A stretch of DNA of 64,000 nucleotides, from positions 186,001 to 250,000 of the forward strand of contig NZ_JAAJBT010000002.1 of NCBI RefSeq assembly GCF_011392115.1, written 5' to 3'. Of the stretch, positions 9,266 through 18,570 are shown piece by piece; the first letter of the stretch is position 1; each line of letters begins with the position of its first letter. Made by a program: the position numbers and the translations under genes. This stretch comes from Flavobacterium difficile (GTDB lineage Bacteria; Bacteroidota; Bacteroidia; Flavobacteriales; Flavobacteriaceae). Below the pieces are notes generated by a model. The model was given only the letters and a program-made list of their open reading frames with translations. It was not told the origin of the DNA and did not search any database.

Positions 9266-10348
9266 ATGAAAAATACAGCATTAACAGCTATTCACGAAAG
9301 TTTAGGAGCAAAAATGGTTCCATTTGCAGGTTACAACATGCCTGTGCAATATGAAGGAGTAAACATAGAACACGAAACCGTAAGAACCGGAGTTGGTGTT
9401 TTTGATGTGTCTCATATGGGCGAATTCTTCTTGAAAGGTGAAAATGCTTTAGCGTTAATTCAGAAAGTGACTTCAAATGACGCTTCCAAATTAGTTGATG
9501 GCAAAGCGCAATACTCGTGTTTACCAAACAATGAGGGTGGAATAGTGGATGATTTAATTGTTTACAAAATTGCAGACAATCATTATATGTTAGTAGTTAA
9601 TGCTTCTAATATTGAAAAAGATTGGAATTGGATTTCCTCTCACAACGATTTAGGCGTGGAAATGCAAAATCTTTCTGATGCCTATTCTTTATTAGCGATT
9701 CAAGGTCCAAAAGCTGCAGAAGCGATGCAGAGTTTGACCTCAATTGATTTAGTAAATATGGGATATTATACGTTTCAAATTGGTGAATTTGCTGGAAAAC
9801 AAGATGTGATTGTTTCAGCAACAGGTTATACAGGTTCTGGCGGATTTGAGATTTATTTTAAAAACGAAGATGCCGTAACAATTTGGGCAAAAGTTTTTGA
9901 AGCAGGTGCAGCTTTCGGAATTAAACCAATTGGTTTAGCGGCACGCGATACATTACGATTAGAAATGGGATTCTGTTTATACGGAAATGATATTAATGAT
10001 ACTACATCACCTTTAGAAGCTGGCTTAGGTTGGATTACAAAATTTGATAAAGAATTTACGAATTCTGAAAATTTAAAGAAACAAAAAGAAGCAGGTGTTT
10101 CTAAGAAATTAGTTGGTTTTGAAATGGTAGATAGAGGCATTCCTCGTCACGATTATGAAATTGCAGATGCTAATGGAAATGTAATTGGAATTGTAACTTC
10201 AGGAACACAATCACCTTCTTTAGGAATTGCAATTGGTATGGGCTATGTTCCAACAGAATTTTCTACTCCAGATTCTGAAATTTATATCAGAATTAGAAAT
10301 AAAGATATCAAAGCAAAAGTGGTTAAAATGCCATTTTTGAAGAAATAA
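9266..10348 (+). CDS. gcvT: Aminomethyltransferase, glycine cleavage system T protein
   Basis: The T protein releases ammonia from the aminomethyl group carried by H protein and transfers its carbon to tetrahydrofolate. The 360-residue length and motifs fit: [12 protein letters not shown] near the start, [40 protein letters not shown] and [21 protein letters not shown]. The next gene begins 1 nt after the stop, so they share a transcript. gcvH and gcvP are not in the window. Confidence 0.96.
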   Translation: MKNTALTAIHESLGAKMVPFAGYNMPVQYEGVNIEHETVRTGVGVFDVSHMGEFFLKGENALALIQKVTSNDASKLVDGKAQYSCLPNNEGGIVDDLIVYKIADNHYMLVVNASNIEKDWNWISSHNDLGVEMQNLSDAYSLLAIQGPKAAEAMQSLTSIDLVNMGYYTFQIGEFAGKQDVIVSATGYTGSGGFEIYFKNEDAVTIWAKVFEAGAAFGIKPIGLAARDTLRLEMGFCLYGNDINDTTSPLEAGLGWITKFDKEFTNSENLKKQKEAGVSKKLVGFEMVDRGIPRHDYEIADANGNVIGIVTSGTQSPSLGIAIGMGYVPTEFSTPDSEIYIRIRNKDIKAKVVKMPFLKK

Positions 10349-10349
10349 T

Positions 10350-12383
10350 ATGTATAAATTACTTTTTTTATTTTTTTTTACAACATTCTCTGGATTATCA
10401 CAAAATTCAGAGAATGCCTGTAAAACCGTTCAGTCGATTTCTTCCTTATTACAAACACATCATTTCCAACCAAAAGTTTTAAATGATGCTTTTTCTGAAG
10501 CTGTTTTCACAGATTTTTTACAAAACATCGATCCTAAAAACATGTATTTCATTCAGCCGGAAATACAAGTTTTAAATCGACACAAAAACCATATTGATGA
10601 TTATATACTTTCCTCTAAATGCGATTTTTTAGAAGAAATTTTCTTGGCTTATAAGCAAGGTTTACAAAGAAATTTAACAGTATTAAATCAAATTAAAAAA
10701 GAAGAAATTGGATTAGAAACTAAAGACACTCTTACTTTTACCAAAGAAGCCAGATCTTTTTTTGAGAACGAAGCGATTTTAAAGAAAATCATCAAAAAAA
10801 GAATCGTTTTTGATGTGTATGAAGAAATTGCGAAGCAAAGTAAAAATAAAGATTCGTTATTAAATGTAATGCCGTCTTTAAAATTGAGCACGATAGAGAA
10901 AATATTTTCCAATGAAATTTGTAAAGTCGAAAATCTAATAAATAATCCTAAGTTAAAAGATATTTTTTTCGCAGATTTTTACAAGTCATTTTGTGCATAT
11001 TTCGATCCGCATTCTACTTATTTATCAATTGAAGAAAAAAATGAATTTACTACAGCTTTAAATTCTAGCGATACTTCACTTGGAATCCTTATTGAAGTGA
11101 ATGAAAAACAAGAACTTTTTGTAGGTAAAATTATTGCAGGTTCCTCATCTTATGCAGATGAAAATATTAGTGTTGGTGATCAAATATTAAAATTCAATAC
11201 CAAAAATGAAGAAATTGGAATCAATTGCAGCACTTTTGAAAAAATTAACAAGCTCTTAAATGATGCAAAAATTACTACAGTAAAAGTAACTTTTAGAAAA
11301 AAAAATGGGACGATTTATACGTCTAACTTGCTTAAAAGTAAAATTAAAAATTATAACAATACTGCTTATAGTTTAGTCATCGACAAAGGGAATGATTTTA
11401 AATTGGGTTACCTTAAAATTCCAAGTTTTTACTATGATGAGTTTGGAAATAATCCTGTAAGTAACGATGTTTTTAAAGAAATTTTTAAACTGAAAGAAAA
11501 TAACATAAAAGGTTTAGTTATAGATTTAGAGTTTAATGGCGGTGGAAGTATTGAAGAATGTGTCAAATTAGTAGGCATGTTTATCGATTTCGGACCAGTT
11601 ACTGTTGTTTCTAGTAAATCGGATAAACCTACAATTTTAAAAGATTTCAATAGAGGAGTTGTGTATTCAGATCCAATTGTTGTCTTAGTTAACGGACTTT
11701 CAGCTTCTGCAAGTGAAATTTTTGCCAATACATTAAAAGATTATAACAGGGCCATTATTTTGGGGAATGCAACATACGGAAAAGGTACTATGCAAACTAT
11801 TATGCCACTTCAGCAAAACATAAATAGTACCGAGTTTGCTAAAATTACTATTGAGAAGTTTTATCAAATTAATGGGTTAAGCAATCAGCGTGTAGGCGTC
11901 CAACCACATATTGAAATTCCATCGCTGTTTAATGATTTAATGCCAAAGGAAAAAGATGAAAAATACGCACTTCAAAACGATACTTTGAATGTAGCTACTA
12001 CTTTTAAAATAGTGCAAAATGATTTTTCTTCAGCCATCAAAAATAGTTTAGAAAGAATAAAAGTGCATCCTTATTTTAAAGAAATTGAGGAAATTAATGA
12101 GAAGGTTTATCAATACGTAAATCAGAATGAAAGAAAAGTATTGTTGAAATTTAAAAACGTTTTTGACGATGTACATTCTCTAGATGCTATTTATGAGCAA
12201 ACTGAAAAATTAAATACAACCGATTTTAATTTGAATGTTTTATTTACAACCTACGATTTGGATACGATCAATTTTGACGAGGATTTAAAAATCGATTTTA
12301 ATGATAAAATGAAAGCAGCTAAAAATAATGGTCATTTATTTGAAGCTACAAACATACTTTACGAATTAATTAACAAAAAATAA
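10350..12383 (+). CDS. S41 family C-terminal processing peptidase (Prc/tail-specific protease-like)
   Basis: The 677-residue exported protein has a signal peptide ending about SGLSQ. An N-terminal helical domain is followed by a PDZ domain (about 240-330) and the S41 catalytic domain. The Ser-Lys dyad is visible in NGLSASASE and in GNATYGKGTMQT. A C-terminal domain of about 170 residues follows, as in E. coli Prc. It probably trims periplasmic or envelope proteins from their C-terminus. Coupling to gcvT looks positional rather than functional. Confidence 0.9.
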   Translation: MYKLLFLFFFTTFSGLSQNSENACKTVQSISSLLQTHHFQPKVLNDAFSEAVFTDFLQNIDPKNMYFIQPEIQVLNRHKNHIDDYILSSKCDFLEEIFLAYKQGLQRNLTVLNQIKKEEIGLETKDTLTFTKEARSFFENEAILKKIIKKRIVFDVYEEIAKQSKNKDSLLNVMPSLKLSTIEKIFSNEICKVENLINNPKLKDIFFADFYKSFCAYFDPHSTYLSIEEKNEFTTALNSSDTSLGILIEVNEKQELFVGKIIAGSSSYADENISVGDQILKFNTKNEEIGINCSTFEKINKLLNDAKITTVKVTFRKKNGTIYTSNLLKSKIKNYNNTAYSLVIDKGNDFKLGYLKIPSFYYDEFGNNPVSNDVFKEIFKLKENNIKGLVIDLEFNGGGSIEECVKLVGMFIDFGPVTVVSSKSDKPTILKDFNRGVVYSDPIVVLVNGLSASASEIFANTLKDYNRAIILGNATYGKGTMQTIMPLQQNINSTEFAKITIEKFYQINGLSNQRVGVQPHIEIPSLFNDLMPKEKDEKYALQNDTLNVATTFKIVQNDFSSAIKNSLERIKVHPYFKEIEEINEKVYQYVNQNERKVLLKFKNVFDDVHSLDAIYEQTEKLNTTDFNLNVLFTTYDLDTINFDEDLKIDFNDKMKAAKNNGHLFEATNILYELINKK

Positions 12384-12389
12384 ATTTTA

Positions 12390-13421
12390 ATGAAACAACT
12401 TACTTTTTTTACTCTTTTTTTTATTACGACTTCTCTTTTCAGTCAAGAATTTAAAACACCTGTTGAATATTTGCAATATATTGGAAAACAAGAAGAAAAT
12501 ATTACAAAAGAAACTTGGAAATATACCAAAACTATTGCACATTCTACAAGTGGGAGAAAAATTGAAAATACTCGAAAAAATTTAATTAAAAGTATTCAGA
12601 ATGCTAAGCTTAATATTTTAAAGTTGAAAGACGGATACAAAGGCGATGTTGAATTTAGAGATATTATTTTAGAATATTTGCGAGTTTCTGAAATTATAAT
12701 TACTGAAGATTATAGTAAAATTATCGATTTACAAGAAGTTTCAGATCAATCGTATGATTTTATGGAAGCGTATGTTAAAATGCAAGATTTAGTGAACCAA
12801 CGTATGGATGACGAACATGAAAAACTTAATTTAGGACAAAAGAGTTTTGCATTAAAATATAACATTACAATTTCTGAAGCACAATCAGAATTAGGAAAAA
12901 AAATGAAATTATCTAATGAGGTTTTTGAGTACAGAAGTGTTTTATATTTGATATTTTTTAAATGTAATGTTACAGATTCTAATCTATCAAAAGCTATTTT
13001 AGCTAAGGATTTATCAGCAATTCAACAAAATTCAAGTTCTTTAGCTTCTTATGTAGAGGAAGGTTTGGAAAAAATAAAAGCGATCAAGCCTTTTAAAAAT
13101 GATGCATCTTTAATTAATAGTACAAAAAAAAGTTTAGAGTTATACAAAAAAACAACTGTGGAACAGATTCCTGTGATTATTGATTTTTTTATGTTCAATA
13201 CAAAGTTTGAAGCCGCTAAATTGAATATTGAAAAGAAAAAGCCAGCCGATAGAACCAAAGAAGAAGTTGATAATTTTAACGCAATGGTTAAAGATGTTAA
13301 TGTGAAAATTAATAATTTCAATAACATCAATTCGAAGTTTGATCAGGAAAAAAATCAATTAACAAATTCTTGGAATAGTACTGCCACTCAATTTGTATCT
13401 AAACATGTGCCTAATGAATAA
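12390..13421 (+). CDS. Exported helical protein, LIC11966-like surface protein family
   Basis: The 343-residue protein has a signal peptide (MKQLTFFTLFFITTSLFSQ), and the rest is Lys/Glu-rich and mostly helical, with no Cys cluster or catalytic motif. The early segment VEYLQYIGKQEENITKETWKYTKTIAHS resembles the surface protein family named after Leptospira LIC11966; this is from memory. It follows the S41 gene by 6 nt and is probably in the same operon. Biochemical role unknown. Confidence 0.6.
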   Translation: MKQLTFFTLFFITTSLFSQEFKTPVEYLQYIGKQEENITKETWKYTKTIAHSTSGRKIENTRKNLIKSIQNAKLNILKLKDGYKGDVEFRDIILEYLRVSEIIITEDYSKIIDLQEVSDQSYDFMEAYVKMQDLVNQRMDDEHEKLNLGQKSFALKYNITISEAQSELGKKMKLSNEVFEYRSVLYLIFFKCNVTDSNLSKAILAKDLSAIQQNSSSLASYVEEGLEKIKAIKPFKNDASLINSTKKSLELYKKTTVEQIPVIIDFFMFNTKFEAAKLNIEKKKPADRTKEEVDNFNAMVKDVNVKINNFNNINSKFDQEKNQLTNSWNSTATQFVSKHVPNE

Positions 13422-13425
13422 GTGT

Positions 13426-14004
13426 ATGAAATACTCCTTCCAAAGTGTAAAAAATACTTTGTTTCTTTTGATTGTTTGTGGTGTAAATTTTGGGTTTTCT
13501 CAAACCAAAAATATAAAAGTTAATTTACCTACTTATGTAATTAATGGTGCAGAAATTGGTTTTGAATTTTCAAATAAAAAAGGAAGAACAAGTCACGAAT
13601 TTACTTTTATTACAGCAAAAGCACCCTCATTTGATGGTAATGGGAAGTACAATCAAACTGGTTTTGAATATAAATTGAAAAATTTTCTATTCAACAAAAG
13701 AGCATTAAACGGCTTTTATGTAGCTGCACCCATCGCTAATTATATTGCATTTGAAAGAACGTATAATAATTATACTGAAAATATAAAGTCGGTTGGAATT
13801 GGAAGTGCGCTAGGCTATCAGTTTTTCCTACTAAATACTTCCTCTTCTAATCTTACATTAGATATTAATGCAGGTGGTACCTATCAAATTCCTTATGAAG
13901 TAGAAAATATAGATCAATATTTTAACACAGATGATCAAATTGATGGCTTGTTTTTATTGCCAAAATTTCTAAGATTTAATATTTCAATAGGGTATGCCTT
14001 TTAA
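13426..14004 (+). CDS. Exported hypothetical protein, probably a small outer-membrane beta-barrel
   Basis: From the ATG at 13426 the protein has 192 residues with a signal peptide (KNTLFLLIVCGVNFGFSQ). The mature part alternates polar and hydrophobic residues and ends in Phe (FNISIGYAF), typical of outer-membrane barrels. Earlier in-frame ATGs at 13393, 13405 and 13414 overlap the preceding gene and would extend the region before the signal peptide. The downstream start is preferred, though 13414 is possible. No family recognised. Confidence 0.65.
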   Translation: MKYSFQSVKNTLFLLIVCGVNFGFSQTKNIKVNLPTYVINGAEIGFEFSNKKGRTSHEFTFITAKAPSFDGNGKYNQTGFEYKLKNFLFNKRALNGFYVAAPIANYIAFERTYNNYTENIKSVGIGSALGYQFFLLNTSSSNLTLDINAGGTYQIPYEVENIDQYFNTDDQIDGLFLLPKFLRFNISIGYAF

Positions 14005-14015
14005 AATGATATAAT

Positions 14016-14044
14016 AAAAAACCTGCTAATTAGCAGGTTTTTTT
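14016..14044. terminator. Bidirectional terminator overlapping the end of the downstream gene
   Basis: A perfect 20-nt palindrome (14020-14039, arms AACCTGCTAA) is flanked by A and T runs. The last codons of the minus-strand gene at 14026 lie inside its stem. The same palindrome occurs at 15773-15792. Confidence 0.88.
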
Positions 14045-14916
14045 ATAATGGTAATTGAAGCTTCTTCGTCTTTATTTAATGTGGCAAGAAGTTCAAAACT
14101 TCTACTTTTATCATGAAGTTCTAATTTTGCCGTATTGGGTTTAATTTTTCCTTCGTTAAGAGCTACAATTTTGAAAACATCATTTTTCCCTTGAAGTTGT
14201 ATGGTGATAGTTTTTTTCTTATTTGTAACAGTATATTCAGAAAGTAATAATTTATTGTTTTGATATACGTGAATGATATCGCCATCTTCTTGTCCATTAT
14301 CCCAAATATCTAATCGTACAGCATTGGATTCCCAAAACACATTTAAATTTTGGTTTTTACTTAGTTTATTTATTTTTAAACTATCAATTAGTTTTATTGG
14401 ATTAGACTCTTTTTTAGTTTTAGCATCAATTTTCTTAGATTTCTGAATTTTCTTATTTACTTTATTTACTAAATTATATATTTTATTACTACCGATTAAC
14501 GTCATTGTACCGTCTATACATTTCGTTTTGTTGTTAAATAAACCTTTAAAAGCACCTTCTAATTTACTTGTGTTTTCAACAAGTTTTACTTTTCCAGAAA
14601 AGTTAACAAAGCAAAAAGAATTTTCATCAAATTTCGACTTGGTATATAAGATTTCTTTTTCTTGAAAAGAAAATAGCTTTTTAGATTTGTCATATGTACC
14701 ACTAATACTATTCTTCGTTTCATGCACTCCGTCTAAGTCAGTAACAGAATATCCGCTAATTTTTCCATTTTGTTCTGTAAAAACTAAACGATAAGTGATT
14801 ATCGTTTTGTCGTTTCCATTCAATTTTAAAGCGCCATAAAATTCATAATTGACTTGGGAATAACTAGTTAATGATAGTAAGACAAATAATGTTAAAAAAG
14901 ATTTAATTTTTTTCAT
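14026..14916 (-). CDS. Exported hypothetical protein
   Basis: The 296-residue protein has a signal peptide ending SLTSYSQ. The N-terminal half looks like a repeated beta-strand domain (YEFYGALKLNGNDKTIITYRLVFTEQ), and the C-terminal part (about 190-296) is a second beta-rich domain with LDIWDNGQEDGDIIHVYQNNKLL. A Lys-rich linker of about 40 residues joins them. The Asp/Asn-rich segment DNGQEDGD could bind a metal ion, but this is only a look-alike. The last residues KKPAN are encoded inside a terminator palindrome. No family recognised. Confidence 0.7.
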   Translation of the reverse strand: MKKIKSFLTLFVLLSLTSYSQVNYEFYGALKLNGNDKTIITYRLVFTEQNGKISGYSVTDLDGVHETKNSISGTYDKSKKLFSFQEKEILYTKSKFDENSFCFVNFSGKVKLVENTSKLEGAFKGLFNNKTKCIDGTMTLIGSNKIYNLVNKVNKKIQKSKKIDAKTKKESNPIKLIDSLKINKLSKNQNLNVFWESNAVRLDIWDNGQEDGDIIHVYQNNKLLLSEYTVTNKKKTITIQLQGKNDVFKIVALNEGKIKPNTAKLELHDKSRSFELLATLNKDEEASITIIKKPAN

Positions 14917-14936
14917 TGATATTTAAGTATAATTGT

Positions 14937-14944
14937 TATTTTTG
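14937..14944 (+). promoter_or_regulatory. Bacteroidota promoter for the TM2/DUF2752 pair
   Basis: TATTTTTG matches the -7 consensus TAnnTTTG. A TTG at 14916-14918 lies 18 nt upstream, the expected -33 element. The TM2 gene begins at 14968. Confidence 0.6.
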
Positions 14945-14967
14945 TGTAAATCTAAAACTTTTTTTTT

Positions 14968-15336
14968 ATGAAAATCAAATTATTTTTATCAGCATTAATG
15001 TTGATGGTTGGAACTTTAACTGCAACTTATGCATCGTTCCCAGTTCAAAGAACTACTACAAACAACACAAACTCGACAATTGTTGTTGAAAATCAAGAAG
15101 ATGAACTGTCTTCACCTGCTGCTGCCGCAGAAGGTAAAAGTCAAATTATTGCTGCTATCTTAGCATTTGCAATTGGTGGATTAGGAATTCACAGATTTTA
15201 TTTAGGTTACACATGGCAAGGAATTGTTCAATTACTTACTTTAGGTGGTTGTGGAATTTGGTCTTTAATCGATTTAATCAGAATTTGTACTGGTGATTTA
15301 CAACCTAAAAACGGTAGTTACGCTAAAACATTCTAA
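14968..15336 (+). CDS. TM2 domain-containing membrane protein
   Basis: The 122-residue protein has a cleavable-looking N-terminus (ALMLMVGTLTATYASF), a short linker and a TM2 domain with two helices (about 64-83, 90-110). The family turn GIGIHRFYLGYTWQG appears as GGLGIHRFYLG. TM2 proteins are small membrane proteins of unclear function. It lies 5 nt before a DUF2752 gene; this pairing is common in Bacteroidota. Confidence 0.88.
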   Translation: MKIKLFLSALMLMVGTLTATYASFPVQRTTTNNTNSTIVVENQEDELSSPAAAAEGKSQIIAAILAFAIGGLGIHRFYLGYTWQGIVQLLTLGGCGIWSLIDLIRICTGDLQPKNGSYAKTF

Positions 15337-15341
15337 TTAAA

Positions 15342-15671
15342 ATGATTAAAAAAATCTTTTTCTATATTTCAAATATAGTAACCATTTTAGCTCCAATTGT
15401 TCTTTTGTTTTTTCCTGCTGATACTTTTGATAAAGGTGAAAGTATATGTTTGTCTGTCCAATTGGCAGGTATTGAATGTTATGCTTGTGGATTAACAAGA
15501 GGTGTAATGCACTTTATACATTTGGATTTTTCTAAAGCTTGGGAGTTTAATAAGTTAACCTTTATTGTAGTACCAATGCTTGGTGTTTTATGGGTAAGAG
15601 CTATATATGACATACAAGGAAAAAGAATGCCAGGTAAAATTGGTGATTTAACATATAGAAAAGATTCATAA
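15342..15671 (+). CDS. DUF2752 family membrane protein
   Basis: The 109-residue protein has two or three membrane segments and the DUF2752 signature ECYACGLTRGVMHFIHLDFSKAWEFN (here split by the C-x-x-C-G-L-T-R core). Function unknown; the CxxCGxTR motif is invariant in the family. It probably shares a transcript with the TM2 gene and is closed by the terminator at 15693-15724. Confidence 0.88.
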   Translation: MIKKIFFYISNIVTILAPIVLLFFPADTFDKGESICLSVQLAGIECYACGLTRGVMHFIHLDFSKAWEFNKLTFIVVPMLGVLWVRAIYDIQGKRMPGKIGDLTYRKDS

Positions 15672-15692
15672 GTATCTTTTCTAAAGAATATT

Positions 15693-15724
15693 AAAACCTG
15701 CTATTTACTTAGCAGGTTTTTTTT
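15693..15724 (+). terminator. Intrinsic terminator after the DUF2752 gene
   Basis: An 11-bp stem (AAAACCTGCTA with TAGCAGGTTTT) and a 6-nt loop are followed by T4. The stem has the same core, AACCTGCTA, as the terminators at 14020 and 15773. Confidence 0.85.
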
Positions 15725-15766
15725 GTTTCTGTAGAAATTGTTTATTTATATAACTCATAGTGGTAT

Positions 15767-15796
15767 AAAAAAAACCTGCTAATTAGCAGGTTTTTC
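15767..15796 (-). terminator. Terminator overlapping the end of clpC
   Basis: The same 20-nt palindrome as at 14020 (arms AACCTGCTAA, 15773-15792) has a T run when read on the minus strand. The clpC stop codon and last codons lie inside the stem. Confidence 0.88.
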
Positions 15797-18328
15797 AGTT
15801 TTTTGAATGACTACGGTGAGTTCCGAATTGTTATCGTCTAAATCCATAAAGATTATGTCGCCTTCATGAATTTTAGAAGTTATGATTTCTTCTGCTAAAG
15901 CATCTTCTACATATTTTTGAATGGCTCTTTTTAAAGGACGTGCTCCAAATTGTTTGTCGAATCCTTTTTCCGCAATAAAGTCTTTTGCTTTTTCAGAAAT
16001 GTTTAGGGTGTATCCTAAATCTTTAATTCTAACAATTAATTTTGCCATTTCGATATCGATAATCTGATCAATATCGTGTTTTTCTAAACTGTTAAATACA
16101 ATTACATCATCAATTCTGTTTAAAAATTCTGGTGCAAATGCTTTTTTCAATGCGTTTTCAATAACAGATTTATTATGTTCGTCTGCTGAGGCAACTTTTG
16201 CAGCTGTTCCGAAACCTACGCCTTGACCAAAATCTTTCAATTGGCGCGCACCAATATTTGACGTCATGATAATAATGGTGTTTCTAAAATCAATTTTTCT
16301 TCCTAAACTGTCAGTTAAAAATCCATCATCTAAAACTTGTAACATCATGTTAAAAACATCAGGATGTGCCTTTTCAATTTCATCTAATAACACCACAGCA
16401 TAAGGCTTTCTTCTGATTTTTTCAGTTAATTGTCCACCTTCTTCATAACCTACATAACCCGGAGGTGCTCCAACTAATCGAGATATCGCGAATTTTTCCA
16501 TGTATTCACTCATGTCGATACGAACTAAGGCATCTTCTGAGTCAAATAATTCTTTGGCTAATACTTTGGCTAATTGTGTTTTTCCAACACCGGTTGAACC
16601 TAAAAATATAAATGAACCAATCGGTTTGTTCGGATCTTTAAGTCCAGCTCTATTTCTCTGAATCGATTTAGCAATTTTTTGAACTGCATCATCTTGACCA
16701 ATTACTTTTCCTTTGATAAGTTCAGGTAATTTGGCTAATTTATTGCTTTCCGTTTGTGCAATTCTATTTACAGGAATTCCTGTCATCATAGAAACTACAT
16801 CGGCAACATTGTCTTCAGTAACCACAACACGGTTTGACTTAGAATCTTCTTCCCACTTTTCTTGAGCAATGGCTAAGTCTTTTTCGATTTTCTTTTCGTC
16901 GTCACGTAATTTTGCTGCTTCTTCAAATTTTTGTTTTTTAACAACAGAGTTTTTCAATTCACGAACTTCTTCCAATTGTTTTTCTAGTTCTAAAATTTGT
17001 TGAGGCACTTCGATGTTAGTAATATGTACACGCGAACCGGCTTCATCTAAAGCATCAATAGCTTTGTCTGGTAAAAAACGATCGGTCATGTAACGACTTG
17101 TTAGTTTAACACAAGCCTCAATAGCTTCATGTGTGTAAGTAACATTATGATGGTCTTCGTATTTTCCTTTGATATTATTTAAGATGGTAACTGTTTCATC
17201 GATAGTAGTTGGTTCCACAATTACTTTCTGAAAACGACGTTCTAAAGCACCATCTTTTTCAATATATTGTCGATACTCGTCTAAAGTTGTAGCTCCAACA
17301 CATTGGATTTCTCCTCTTGCTAATGCAGGTTTAAACATATTGCTTGCATCTAGAGAGCCTGTAGCTCCACCAGCGCCTACTATGGTATGAATTTCATCAA
17401 TGAATAAAATGATGTCGTCGTTTTTTTCTAGTTCATTCATAACCGCTTTCATTCGTTCTTCGAACTGACCACGGTATTTTGTTCCTGCAACTAATGATGC
17501 TAAATCTAGTGTTACAACTCGTTTATTAAATAGAATTCGAGACACTTTTTTCTTCACAATCATTAAAGCTAAACCTTCTGCTATAGCCGATTTACCCACA
17601 CCTGGTTCACCAATTAAGAGTGGGTTGTTCTTTTTTCTTCGACTTAAAATTTGCGAAACACGTTCGATTTCTTTTTCACGACCCACTACAGGATCTAATT
17701 TTCCTTCTTCAGCCATTTCGGTTAAATCTCTACCAAAATTATCTAGTACAGGAGTTTTAGATTTTTTAGTAGTTTTATTTCCGCTATTACTTGATGGAGT
17801 TGAACCGCTATCTTTGAAAGCATCATCATTTGATTCATCAAAATTTTCTGCTCTTGGTGCGTTTTTTAAAATATTGTCATCTTCACTGTTGTTTAGGCTC
17901 ATATATATATCTTTTACGTTTTCATAATTAATTTTTAACTTATTTAATAACTTTGTTGTAGGATCGTTGTCGTTTTTTAATACACACAGCATTAGTAAAG
18001 CGGTGCTGATAGAGGTTGTATTAAAAACTTTAGCTTCTAAAAAAGTATATTTTAAAGCTCTCTCTGCTTGTCTGGTTAAATGTAAGTTTTTCTTGTCGTT
18101 ATTTACATTTCCATTTGGATTGGCTGGACTTAATATTTCTACTTTTTTTCTTAGTAATTCAAAATTAATATTTAAAAAGTTTAAGATATCAATTGCGCTT
18201 CCATTTCCATCTCTTAAAATACCTAAAAGTAAATGCTCAGTACCAATAAAATCATGACCTAAACGTAAGGCTTCTTCTTTACTATACTGAATTACATCTT
18301 TAACTCTAGGCGAAAAATTATCTTCCAT
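15779..18328 (-). CDS. clpC: ATP-dependent Clp protease ATP-binding subunit (ClpC-type)
   Basis: The 849-residue HSP100 unfoldase contains an N-terminal Clp repeat domain, a first AAA+ domain (Walker [10 protein letters not shown]), a middle UVR-type segment ([21 protein letters not shown]), a second AAA+ domain (Walker [25 protein letters not shown]) and a C-terminal D2-small domain. It unfolds substrates for ClpP; clpP is not in the window. A linker at about 145-190 is rich in Ser, Asp, Asn and Lys. The last residues KPAN are encoded within a terminator stem. It is divergent from gyrA. Confidence 0.95.
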   Translation of the reverse strand: MEDNFSPRVKDVIQYSKEEALRLGHDFIGTEHLLLGILRDGNGSAIDILNFLNINFELLRKKVEILSPANPNGNVNNDKKNLHLTRQAERALKYTFLEAKVFNTTSISTALLMLCVLKNDNDPTTKLLNKLKINYENVKDIYMSLNNSEDDNILKNAPRAENFDESNDDAFKDSGSTPSSNSGNKTTKKSKTPVLDNFGRDLTEMAEEGKLDPVVGREKEIERVSQILSRRKKNNPLLIGEPGVGKSAIAEGLALMIVKKKVSRILFNKRVVTLDLASLVAGTKYRGQFEERMKAVMNELEKNDDIILFIDEIHTIVGAGGATGSLDASNMFKPALARGEIQCVGATTLDEYRQYIEKDGALERRFQKVIVEPTTIDETVTILNNIKGKYEDHHNVTYTHEAIEACVKLTSRYMTDRFLPDKAIDALDEAGSRVHITNIEVPQQILELEKQLEEVRELKNSVVKKQKFEEAAKLRDDEKKIEKDLAIAQEKWEEDSKSNRVVVTEDNVADVVSMMTGIPVNRIAQTESNKLAKLPELIKGKVIGQDDAVQKIAKSIQRNRAGLKDPNKPIGSFIFLGSTGVGKTQLAKVLAKELFDSEDALVRIDMSEYMEKFAISRLVGAPPGYVGYEEGGQLTEKIRRKPYAVVLLDEIEKAHPDVFNMMLQVLDDGFLTDSLGRKIDFRNTIIIMTSNIGARQLKDFGQGVGFGTAAKVASADEHNKSVIENALKKAFAPEFLNRIDDVIVFNSLEKHDIDQIIDIEMAKLIVRIKDLGYTLNISEKAKDFIAEKGFDKQFGARPLKRAIQKYVEDALAEEIITSKIHEGDIIFMDLDDNNSELTVVIQKTEKPAN

Positions 18329-18570
18329 AAATTTTTATATCTACTGTAAAAATACAAAATTCTAATGTACAAATAAAAGGCACATTATAATATTGCTAAT
18401 TGACAAAAAAAAAATGAGAAATAAAAGCGAAAAGTGTTATAATTTGTTAAAAATTTCTTCAGTTATTGTTGATAAGTATTTAGATTTTGTTTGAAAAATT
18501 CCTTTTAAAAAACACAAAAAATCGTATATTGGCACGTTCAAAAAAAAGAGTAAAAATTAAATAAATACCT

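Noticed and set aside
14026..15790. Shared KPAN C-terminus as evidence that the 14026 protein and ClpC are related
   Set aside because: The match is explained by the identical terminator palindrome at both gene ends; the rest of the two proteins does not resemble each other.
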